From CAKRJP01 sp963589425 (lineage in GTDB: Bacteria > Bacillota > Clostridia > Lachnospirales > Lachnospiraceae): a DNA stretch of 22,647 nucleotides. Positions 1 to 8,600 of the stretch are shown one piece after another. A program made the translations under genes and the position numbers. How positions within the stretch are numbered: position 1 is the stretch's first letter; every line of letters starts with the position of its first letter. The stretch is from assembly GCA_963589425.1 (NCBI GenBank), contig CAVAKZ010000036.1:1-22647 (forward strand), in the 5' to 3' direction. The notes below the pieces were generated by a model, which was not told where the DNA came from, searched no databases, and worked only from the letters and a program-made list of their open reading frames with translations.

Positions 1-1305
1 GTACTTTTGTGCACGACTATGTTGGCGGGAATTTTAACGGGTTGCGGAAGTCAGTCGGACTCCTCAGCAGATTCATCCACAGCATCTTCAGACGGAAAAG
101 TAGTTTTGAATGTAATCAATTATCACGTAGGTACAGATTATGCAGCAGATTACTATGAATATTTGTTTGATGCATTCCAGAAGACGGAAGAAGGAAAAAA
201 TGTAGAATTCAATTTTGAGGAGATTCCTACTACCGATGCATTTAATCAAAAGATTAAACTTCTAATTTCCAGTGGGGATTTACCGGATATTGTTCTCAAT
301 GGTGGAAATAATATTACTGCCTTAGCTGCTGAAGCCGGAAAGGTTACGGATTTAACTTCGTATCTAGATGATGATCCGGAGTGGAAGGCAATGTTTGATG
401 ATTCTGATTTGGAATTCAACTCCTATGAAGGAAAGGTATATGGAATTCCGGTGTCTAAGGAAATTTCTTATATCTATTACAATAAGGAGCTTTTTGAAGA
501 AGCAGGACTTGAGGCTCCGGACGTAGCATATGAAACCTGGGATGAATTTTTTGATGCGTGCGATACCTTGAAGGAAAAAGGAATTACTCCTGTAAGTATG
601 GACACTGCGGATTTAGGATGGCTTTCAAATCTTTGGTATAGTGGATTGATTGGAACTAGTGGAGATGAAGGAAATGAATTCATGAACACCCAATATCCTA
701 CAGATTACAATGTGGATGTTGTAGAGGATGCAACAGAAGATCTTCAGAATATGTTAGAGAATTATACGACTTCTGATGCTGCTGGTGGAAAGTACGATAC
801 CATGGCAACACATTTCTTTAATGGAGAAGTTGCAATGCTTCCAAATGGACCATGGATGATTCCAGATTTTAACAGTACTGAGAAAGCACCGGAAGGCTTC
901 TATGATAAAGTTGGAGTGATGCTTCTTCCTGGATATGGTCTTGAGAGTGTGGCTACTCCTGGTGATATGGTTGGAACAGATGATCCTGAAAAAGTAGAGG
1001 CCGCAGTTGCCTTTTTGAAATTTGAAACAAGTGAAGAAAATCAGTTAAAAGCTCTCGAAATGGCGGGACTACAACCAGTTACTAGAACGATTGAAGTACC
1101 AGATAGCCTGAAAGAGTCTGATCCTTTGATGGCTGAAGTTTTAGAGATTCAGGGAAAAGCAAAGTACACTTATGGCCAGAATCAGGCATATTGGTATCAG
1201 AATGTTATCGATACATTCTCAACTCAGTTGCCGGAATTGGCTTACGGAAATATTACGCCAGAAGAGTTTTGTCAGGAACTTACAGATTCTGCTACTAAAA
1301 ATTAA
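1..1305 (+). CDS. Sugar ABC transporter substrate-binding lipoprotein (CUT1 family), 5'-truncated
   Basis: Extracellular solute-binding protein (family 1) that captures a mono- or oligosaccharide and delivers it to the two permeases encoded next. The frame is open from base 1, so the first codons lie outside the window; a TTG at base 7 is unlikely to be the real start because it falls inside the signal peptide. A lipoprotein signal is visible: a hydrophobic stretch ends in the lipobox Leu-Thr-Gly-Cys (bases 34-45), and the Cys is followed by a Ser/Asp-rich linker typical of lipid-anchored binding proteins. The remaining roughly 420 residues match the usual length of the family and include the typical middle segment (GIPVSKEISYIYYNKELFEE) and a late NGPWMIP segment of MalE/UgpB-like proteins. 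Position at the head of a permease-permease-GH65 operon supports an alpha-glucoside or aminosugar oligosaccharide ligand, but the ligand cannot be read from the sequence. Confidence 0.93.
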   Translation, partial: VLLCTTMLAGILTGCGSQSDSSADSSTASSDGKVVLNVINYHVGTDYAADYYEYLFDAFQKTEEGKNVEFNFEEIPTTDAFNQKIKLLISSGDLPDIVLNGGNNITALAAEAGKVTDLTSYLDDDPEWKAMFDDSDLEFNSYEGKVYGIPVSKEISYIYYNKELFEEAGLEAPDVAYETWDEFFDACDTLKEKGITPVSMDTADLGWLSNLWYSGLIGTSGDEGNEFMNTQYPTDYNVDVVEDATEDLQNMLENYTTSDAAGGKYDTMATHFFNGEVAMLPNGPWMIPDFNSTEKAPEGFYDKVGVMLLPGYGLESVATPGDMVGTDDPEKVEAAVAFLKFETSEENQLKALEMAGLQPVTRTIEVPDSLKESDPLMAEVLEIQGKAKYTYGQNQAYWYQNVIDTFSTQLPELAYGNITPEEFCQELTDSATKN

Positions 1306-1320
1306 AAAGTATAAGATTGT

Positions 1321-1355
1321 AAAAAGTGCTGTGCTAATCTAGCACAGCACTTTTT
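1321..1355 (+). terminator. Strong hairpin between binding protein and permease (attenuating terminator)
   Basis: A perfect inverted repeat: arm GTGCTGTGCTA (1326-1336), 3-base loop, arm TAGCACAGCAC (1340-1350). It is flanked by five A and five T that extend the stem to 16 pairs and supply a U-tract. It lies 15 bases after the binding-protein stop and about 75 bases before the first permease start. Such hairpins are known in binding-protein-dependent ABC operons, where partial termination or 3'-end protection leaves more binding protein than permease mRNA. Whether it fully terminates is not visible; no convincing promoter is seen between it and the permease. Confidence 0.85.
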
Positions 1356-1431
1356 CATTAATTAGAGCGAGTAAATCTAAGACGAAGAGTAATTTTTTAC
1401 ATATTAATAAGATGGTTAGAAAGGAGAAAAT

Positions 1432-2316
1432 ATGAGTACAAAAGGAAAGAAAGGCTGGATATTTGCTTTTACAATGCCCTGTGTAATATTGTTTTGTGTT
1501 GTATATGCAATACCTTTTATTATGGTCATAACAACATCACTTTGTGATTATACATTAACACAATCCCCAACACTTATAGGTTTAGATAATTTTAAAGTTA
1601 TCTTTGCTGATAAAGATTTTCGAGTATCAATTATTAATACATTAAAATGGGTTCTTATTCAATCCACAATTCACGTCACCTTTGGTTTTATTATGGCTTT
1701 AGTTCTTAGGAGAAAACCTAAGGGATGGAAGGTTGTCCGAGTTGCCTATGTAATACCTAATATTATTCCTACCGCAGCTACAGCTGTAATGTTTTCCTTG
1801 TTGTTAAATCCTTCTTTTGGAGTTGTAAAGTTATTGTATGAAAAACTAGGAATTAATACAACTCAAGTGGTGAATTTATTTGGAAATTCAAAATATGCTT
1901 TTTGGACAGTGACAGCAACCTGGCTATTTTATTCGGGATTTAATATGTTGATCTTTATGGCTGAAATGCAGGCAATTAGCCCGGATATTTATGAGGCAGC
2001 CATGATTGATGGTGCAACACCGAGAGAGGCAGATCGCTATATTACCATTCCATTGATGAAAAATGCCTTTGGAACCTGTGTGATTTTGGCTTCCGTTGCT
2101 ATGGTGTCGCAATTTGACATTATCTACATGACTACCAAGGGAGGGCCTGGAAATACAACCCTTAATCTACCGACTTATTTGTACAAAATTATCACATTGG
2201 AAAATAATTATGGAAAAGCAAATGCTGTTGGAGTTGTGCAGATTGCTCTTGGGCTTTTATTAGTAGTCTTGATTCAGCGATTGTTTAATCAGAAAAAAGA
2301 ACTGGAGGAGGGATAA
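1432..2316 (+). CDS. Sugar ABC transporter permease 1 (MalF/UgpA-like, CUT1)
   Basis: Inner-membrane subunit of an ABC importer for carbohydrates (binding-protein-dependent transport, BPD_transp_1 family). It is 294 residues, the usual length for short MalF/UgpA-type permeases in Firmicutes. A hydrophobic N-terminal segment (about residues 9-35) is followed by further membrane spans, and the EAA loop that docks on the transport ATPase is clear: E188-A-A, then D193-G-A, followed by a Pro-containing ITIPL stretch. The start is set by an AAAGGAG site (1420-1426) five bases upstream of the ATG. The next permease begins one base after its stop, so the two are translationally coupled. No ATPase gene is present nearby; many Firmicutes CUT1 importers share a single MsmX-type ATPase encoded elsewhere, which probably holds here. 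Confidence 0.93.
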   Translation: MSTKGKKGWIFAFTMPCVILFCVVYAIPFIMVITTSLCDYTLTQSPTLIGLDNFKVIFADKDFRVSIINTLKWVLIQSTIHVTFGFIMALVLRRKPKGWKVVRVAYVIPNIIPTAATAVMFSLLLNPSFGVVKLLYEKLGINTTQVVNLFGNSKYAFWTVTATWLFYSGFNMLIFMAEMQAISPDIYEAAMIDGATPREADRYITIPLMKNAFGTCVILASVAMVSQFDIIYMTTKGGPGNTTLNLPTYLYKIITLENNYGKANAVGVVQIALGLLLVVLIQRLFNQKKELEEG

Positions 2317-2317
2317 G

Positions 2318-3190
2318 ATGGATAATGCTAAACAAACTTATCATGTGAAAAAACAAGAAGCTTCTGTATCGAAAGGTATCTTCGGTTTTTTGAAATATTT
2401 ATTTATGCTTTTGATCGTGTTGATTTCTATTGGACCAATTGTATGGGCATTTTTAAGTTCTTTTAAGACCTATGCAGAAATTAATGCTTCTGCTTTGGGG
2501 CTTCCGGAACAATTTCGTTTGGATAATTACATTGATGCCTTTAAATATGCTCCAATTCAGAAATATTTTTTGAACAGTATTATTATTGTGGGAATTAGTG
2601 TACTTGTAACGGTTTGTTTGGTTGCGATGTGTGCCTATATTGCAGCTAGATACAATTTTAAAATGAAAACCGCATTGATTCTTATGATTTCTGCATCGCT
2701 GATGCTACCGGCACAGGCTATTTCTCAACCTTTGTTTGCTATGTTTAAGAGTTTGGGATTATATGATACAAAGGTTGGTTTGATTGTTGTTTATGCGGCT
2801 ATGGGCATACCAATGTCCTTCTTTGTAATGACCAGTTATTATAAAACGATTCCTATTCAACTTGAAGAATCGGCTTATATTGATGGAGCTACTTTTTTAC
2901 AGACATTCTTTAAAATTGTTCTTCCTTTAGCAAAACCAGGATTAGCTACTATTGCCATGCTTCAGTTTATTAATACCTGGAATGAATTTTATTTTGCATT
3001 AATGCTAACTAGCGGAGATACTGCAAGAACGGTTCCGATCGCCTTAAATTATTATTTGGGAACCTTTGCAAATAACTATTCTGCTCTTTTTGCAGCCGTA
3101 ATTATTACAGTTTCTCCTACAATTTTAGTATTTATCCTGCTGCAGAAACAGGTGATGGCTAGTTTGACAGAGGGGGCAGTTAAAGGTTAG
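2318..3190 (+). CDS. Sugar ABC transporter permease 2 (MalG/UgpE-like, CUT1)
   Basis: Second membrane subunit of the same carbohydrate importer, 290 residues, the usual MalG/UgpE length. The N-terminus has a short cytoplasmic segment and a membrane span at about residues 23-50, then the periplasmic-type segment ending in FRLDNYIDAF that is characteristic of MalG-like subunits. The EAA loop is present in the common variant E183-E-S-A with D189-G190-A and a following IVLPLAKPG. A NTWNEFYFALML stretch near residue 220 is another family hallmark. The ATG lies one base beyond the stop of permease 1 and uses a GGAGGAGG-type site in the end of that gene. It must pair with permease 1 and an unlinked ATPase. 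Confidence 0.93.
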   Translation: MDNAKQTYHVKKQEASVSKGIFGFLKYLFMLLIVLISIGPIVWAFLSSFKTYAEINASALGLPEQFRLDNYIDAFKYAPIQKYFLNSIIIVGISVLVTVCLVAMCAYIAARYNFKMKTALILMISASLMLPAQAISQPLFAMFKSLGLYDTKVGLIVVYAAMGIPMSFFVMTSYYKTIPIQLEESAYIDGATFLQTFFKIVLPLAKPGLATIAMLQFINTWNEFYFALMLTSGDTARTVPIALNYYLGTFANNYSALFAAVIITVSPTILVFILLQKQVMASLTEGAVKG

Positions 3191-3217
3191 CAGATTGGAT
3201 GAGAAGGAGAATATGTA

Positions 3218-5575
3218 ATGAATACTGATAAAGCACCAATCTATCCTATACAAGTATGGGATATTACAGAAGAAAATTTTGATGTAAAAAATAACTATCG
3301 CAATGAGACCACCTTTGCATTGTCCAATGGATACATAGGAACGAGAGGAACCTATGAGGAGGCCTATGATTTTGACATTGATACAGGACTGGAGGGAAAT
3401 TTTGTAAACGGATTTTACGAAAGTGAGTATATTCGGTATGGAGAAGCTAATTTTGGATCTCCACTTCTTAGCCAGTCTTTGCTAAACCTTCCTAATTTAA
3501 AAGAAACTCACGTGATTTTAGACGGTGAAGAATTTTCAATGATGACGGGAAGGGTTTCAGAATATGCACGTATTTTGCATATGAAAGATGGAATCTTGGA
3601 GCGTAGACTTGTTTGGACATCTCCACAGGGAAAGAAAATAAAAATAGAAATCAAACGGTTGGTTTCTTTTGCCAAGAAAAACATAATGACAATTCGCTAT
3701 CAAGTGACTCCATTAAACTATTCCGGAACCATAGAATTTATTTCAAAGCTACAGGGAAATGTGGAAAATCATACAAGGAAAACAAATCCTATTGTAGACT
3801 ATGGTCCTTTTGGAAGGAAATTATCACCAGAAAAAATCGTGACGGATTGTGATGAAATATACTATCAGGGGAAGACAGAGATCAGTAAGCTTACTATTGC
3901 ATGCGGAAGTTCCCATAATGTGTCATTGGAGGCTTGCGACAACAAGAATATCCTGTGGAAATCACAGGTAGATGAATTAGAGGCAATTGTCAGGACAGCA
4001 ATGGAAGTAGCTCAGGGGGAGCAGATTTGTTTAGATAAATACATGGTTTACACTTCGAGTCTAGATTTTCCTGTGGAGCAATTAGAAACATTTGTGAAAA
4101 AACTTCTTAAGGAAGCAAAAAACGAAGGGTATTTATATTTTGAAGAAACACAGAAAGCCTATATGAATAGCTTCTGGAAAACAGCTCAAATAGAAATTAA
4201 AGGAAATGATGAACTTCAACAAGGACTTCATTTTAATTTGTTTCATATTCTTCAGTCTGCCGGAAGAGATGGACGCACTGGTATGGGTGCAAAGGGCTTA
4301 TCAGGAGAAGGATATGAAGGACATTATTTTTGGGATACAGAGATGTATGTTTTGCCGGTATTAATCTATACAGATCCTGATGTGGCAAAGAAATTGTTGG
4401 ATTATCGTTATGGAACATTGGATCAAGCAAGGGCTCGCGCTAGAATATTAGGACATATGAAAGGTGCGCTGTATCCTTGGAGAACTATTAATGGAGAAGA
4501 AGCATCGACATACTATCCATTGGGGACTGCACAGTACCATATTAATGCAGACATATCCTATGCCTTGTCATTATATATTCAAGTGACGCAGGATATGGAA
4601 TATCTTGAGAAGAAGGGAGCAGAGATTCTCATAGAAACAGCAAGGGTGTGGGCAGATGTTGGTAGTTTTGCAGAATGCAAAGACGGAAAATATTGCATTT
4701 GCAGTGTGACAGGTCCGGATGAATATAATGTATTAGTAGATAATAATTTTTATACTAATTTGATGGCAAGGGAGAATTTAAAGGATGCTGTAAAGGCAGT
4801 TGCATATCTTAAAAATAATGCCCCAGAGGAATTGGAACGTTTAAAAGTTAAATTAGAATTTAACGAGACTGAACTTACTCTATGGAATAAGATTATTGAC
4901 AATATGTATTTTCCTTTTGATGAAAAGCTACAGGTTTATCCAATGGATGACGGTTTTATGATGAGAAAGCCCTGGGATGAATCAAAGATCCCGCCAGAAA
5001 AAAGAGCATGGTTATATGAAAACTACCATCCCCTGTTTATTATGAGACATCGGATGTCAAAACAGGCAGATGCGATACTGGGGATGTATTTGCACAGTCA
5101 TTTGTTTACAGAGGAAGAAATAAAACGCAATTATGATTTTTATCAGAAAGTGACACTGCATCATTCTTCCCTGTCTACATGTATTTTTGGAATTGTAGCC
5201 TGCGATATTGGATATCTAGATGAGGCCTATACCTATTTTTCCCAATCAGCAAGAATGGATTTGGATGATTATCATAACAATTTCTACGCGGGAATTCATG
5301 CAGCAAACATGGCAGGTACATGGCAAGCTATTGTTAATGGCTTTGGTGGTATGCGCTGTCAAGAGGGTGTTTTGCGGTTTAAACCACAGATTCCGAAGGA
5401 ATGGGAAGAATATAAATTCAGAATTAAATATCAGAATGTATTGATGGAGGTAGCAGTCAGAAAAGAAGAAGCTAAATTTGAAATTATAGAAGGCAAAGTA
5501 ATTGAATTTTATGTTTACGGAGAAAAAATAAAACTAGATGAAAAATCAAAGAAGCAAGTTGTGCCAGTAACTTAA
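3218..5575 (+). CDS. Glycoside hydrolase family 65 protein, probable inverting disaccharide phosphorylase
   Basis: Cytoplasmic enzyme of 785 residues, the normal length for GH65 maltose, trehalose, kojibiose or nigerose phosphorylases. These split an alpha-glucoside with phosphate to give beta-glucose 1-phosphate plus the acceptor sugar. Visible family marks, in order: an N-terminal beta-sandwich (about 1-270), the (alpha/alpha)6 barrel with G368-H-Y-F-W-D-T-E375, the catalytic acid Glu502 in a GPDEYN context, the sugar-binding K615-Q-A-D618, the HHSSLS loop (648-653) that in phosphorylases contributes to phosphate binding, and a late GIHAANMAGTW/GFGGMR region. No signal peptide is present, which fits cleavage of an imported disaccharide. 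The start is set by AAGGAG at 3204-3209. The acceptor specificity cannot be told from sequence, and a hydrolase cannot be fully excluded. The operon lacks the beta-phosphoglucomutase that often accompanies GH65. Confidence 0.92.
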   Translation: MNTDKAPIYPIQVWDITEENFDVKNNYRNETTFALSNGYIGTRGTYEEAYDFDIDTGLEGNFVNGFYESEYIRYGEANFGSPLLSQSLLNLPNLKETHVILDGEEFSMMTGRVSEYARILHMKDGILERRLVWTSPQGKKIKIEIKRLVSFAKKNIMTIRYQVTPLNYSGTIEFISKLQGNVENHTRKTNPIVDYGPFGRKLSPEKIVTDCDEIYYQGKTEISKLTIACGSSHNVSLEACDNKNILWKSQVDELEAIVRTAMEVAQGEQICLDKYMVYTSSLDFPVEQLETFVKKLLKEAKNEGYLYFEETQKAYMNSFWKTAQIEIKGNDELQQGLHFNLFHILQSAGRDGRTGMGAKGLSGEGYEGHYFWDTEMYVLPVLIYTDPDVAKKLLDYRYGTLDQARARARILGHMKGALYPWRTINGEEASTYYPLGTAQYHINADISYALSLYIQVTQDMEYLEKKGAEILIETARVWADVGSFAECKDGKYCICSVTGPDEYNVLVDNNFYTNLMARENLKDAVKAVAYLKNNAPEELERLKVKLEFNETELTLWNKIIDNMYFPFDEKLQVYPMDDGFMMRKPWDESKIPPEKRAWLYENYHPLFIMRHRMSKQADAILGMYLHSHLFTEEEIKRNYDFYQKVTLHHSSLSTCIFGIVACDIGYLDEAYTYFSQSARMDLDDYHNNFYAGIHAANMAGTWQAIVNGFGGMRCQEGVLRFKPQIPKEWEEYKFRIKYQNVLMEVAVRKEEAKFEIIEGKVIEFYVYGEKIKLDEKSKKQVVPVT

Positions 5576-5590
5576 GATTAGAAAACTCCG

Positions 5591-5600
5591 AGGAGAGGAG
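5591..5600 (+). promoter_or_regulatory. Double ribosome binding site upstream of the large secreted protein
   Basis: AGGAGAGGAG abuts the ATG at 5601. The second AGGAG is 9 bases from a second in-frame ATG at 5610, and the first is 5 bases from the ATG at 5601. The 5610 start gives the classical signal-peptide opening MKRRKN, so either start is possible and 5610 is slightly favoured. Confidence 0.6.
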
Positions 5601-8600
5601 ATGCTAGTTATGAAAAGAAGAAAAAATATAGCAATTATAATGTTTGCGATAATAGTGCTTACTACAGTGTTTGGAAATGGATATATATTAAAGGCAGAAG
5701 AAAATCCAGAAGAAACTGTATCCGGTTCTTGTTATTACATTGATTCTATTGATGGTGATGACGATCAATCTGGAACTAGCGAAGAAGAGGCATGGAAATC
5801 TTTGGATAAAATTAATGCAACAACCTTTCAACCGGGAGATCATATTCTTTTCAAGAGAGGATGTAGCTGGAGCGGTCAGTTAAATCCTAAAGGATCAGGT
5901 TCAAAGGATGCACCAATTATTATAGAAGCTTATGGAGACCTAGAACAAGGACGACCACGAATTGATGGATCTAATTGGTGTGGGGAAAATGGAGATGATT
6001 TAGATAATCTTATTTTTAATGCTGCAGTTTTCTTCTGTAATCAGGAGTATTGGGAAATTACCGGATTGGAAGTAACCAATTACAGTGAAACTAAGGATGA
6101 TAATATTAAAAAATACGGCATCTTGATTATGGGAAAGGATGCAGGAACCCTTCATCATATATATGTGAAAAATACTTATGTGCATGATGTTATATCCATA
6201 CCTATTGGACAGCAGGCAGGGATTGGAAGAGGGGGTATTGTATACGCCATTCGAGGAACTGAAGAGGCTACAAATTGGGAAGATATTCTTGTAGAGGGCA
6301 ATTATTTAAAAGATATTAACCATTATGGTATCGATTTAATTTCCTCCTGGGGAAGTAGTATATTTACTGAAGAGAGTGGAATTGCAGAAAATGCAGGAAC
6401 AAGAGTAAACAGTGATGGAATTGTGATACGAGGAAATTATTGTGAAAATATAGGAAATGCAGCTATTTGTGCGTCCGATTATTCTGAGGCTTTGATTGAG
6501 TATAATATTTGCAATGGGTGTAATAGTGGACCTAATGGAAATGTGCCCATCTGGTGGGAGTATGGAGAAAAGACAATTTGTCAATATAATGAGGTCTTTG
6601 GTTCTGGAGCATCTGAAGGAAAGGAAGATTCACAGGCCTTTGATGCGGATATTTATACTGACTTAAATTACATTCAATATAATTATACTCATGATAATCC
6701 ATCTGGCTCTTTCTTTGAATGTTCCCTCGGAACTTCTTTCGAGACTTATTATCGATATAATATTAGTGTAAATGATGGATATGGAACAAATTCCTATGGT
6801 GGAGGTGCAGTTATTACCTTGATCAATCCTTATGGAGGACAATTACATGTTTACAATAATTTAATCTATATGGATGATCAACATGATGGATATATTACAA
6901 GAAATTGGTCGGGATCTACAGGACCTACATCATCGGAAGCATATACATTTACCAATAATGTGATTATTTCTGAGGTAGAAAATGGAAGAGCCTGGGATGA
7001 CACTTATAAAGGGGTTGTGCTAAACAATGCATACGGAGGAGATAATCAGAATACCACTCGTACAGATGATACTAAGGCAAAAAGTGTAAGTAAGGAAGAC
7101 TACATTCAACTGCAGGAAGGGACTTCTGGATCTGTAGAGGATGTAAATGGAGAAATTGTTCTGACTTATGGTTCTGTAGATGGTTATCATATTACAGAGT
7201 CTGCAACTCTAATAGATGATGGGACATCTATTCTGGATAACGGTGGATTAGACTATTATGGAAATTCAGTTCAGGGATTCGTGAAACCTAATATTGGTGC
7301 AGATAATAGTTATAACCATTCTGTGAAAGAAGAAAGCTCTGATGAAAATTTGCTTTTGGATTTTTCTGATTTGGAAAACGGAAGTTTGACTGAAGAATAT
7401 AATTATTGTCATTTCGGAAACAAGGGATGGAATGTAGAGAATGGGGAAGTGTATCCCAGTAGCTATACTACAAAGGAACAGGCTAATAAAATTGCATTGC
7501 CAGATCAATATAAAATTACAAGTTTTGAGGCAAGAGTTACTTCCGGTACAGCTAGTATCAGGGTAGAAGCGGGAGAGGAAAGTGCTACATTTTCTTTGAC
7601 TGACAAAATGACAACCTACAAATTGAATTTTTCTCAATATAATCCAGCTCTTTATTTTGTTATAACATCGGATAATGGTGCGGATCAGGTGAGGCTTGAC
7701 AATATTGTTTTGACGAGAAAAATAAGTTCAAAGATTTCTTCTACAAATGTAACTTATGGAAAAGAAGTAACAGTTTCATCTGTAAGTTCTTGGGAGCCAG
7801 ATGATATTGGAAGCAACATTGTAGATGGAGATGAGTCTACAATATGGATCTCTAATGGTTGGTCAGATCAAGGAGATACATTAACAGATGCAAGAGCAAA
7901 TTGTATTATTGATTTGGGAGAGTGCTATCAATTAGAATCTTTTGAGATTGTATTTGGAGGAGATGCGGCTGCATCTGCTTGGAAATATACCGTAGAAGGT
8001 TCGAAAGAGAATGAACAGTGGGACTTGTTGTGGAACCAAAGTGAAAATTCGGAGGTTGCTTCAAAACAAAGCGGAAGTGTTTCTGAAGAGTATGCTGCTA
8101 ATACCTACAGATATTTGAAAATTACGTTTACAGATCCGATTGAAAATGCATGGCCTGCTTTGGCAGAATTTACAGCCTATCAACCGACTGTACTGCAAAA
8201 TATTGCTTTAGAAGGAAACGCAAGTGCGTCGACAGAAAATCAATCAGCATCTAATGCTATAGATGGTAATGAAAGTACATTGTGGGTAGCTGATGGCAAC
8301 CAAGAAAAAAGCGGTGCCTGGTGGATGGTTGATCTAGGTGAGGTTAAAAAGATTTCTGCTTTTAAGGCAATTTTCGAATATGAGATTCAAGAAGATTTGG
8401 TTTCCGCTCAGATGGGGGCTAGCCCGGTATATGGTCAAGCATGGCAATACAAAGTAGAAGGATCTATAGACGAGGCGAACTGGACAATGCTTTGGGATAA
8501 TCGTGATAATGATGATAAATCTAGGGAGCATTATAAAGACGTAACATCCTTAGCGGAGAAATATCGTTATGTAAAGGTTACAATTACACAGCTTCCGCTT

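Noticed and set aside
7..9. TTG at base 7 as the start of the binding-protein gene
   Set aside because: The frame is open to base 1 and the TTG lies in the middle of a lipoprotein signal peptide, so the true start is upstream of the window.
3213..3220. ATGTAATG in front of GH65 as a start-stop minimal ORF that might regulate translation
   Set aside because: The first ATG is only three bases from the AAGGAG site, too close for efficient initiation, while the GH65 ATG has normal spacing. Probably chance.
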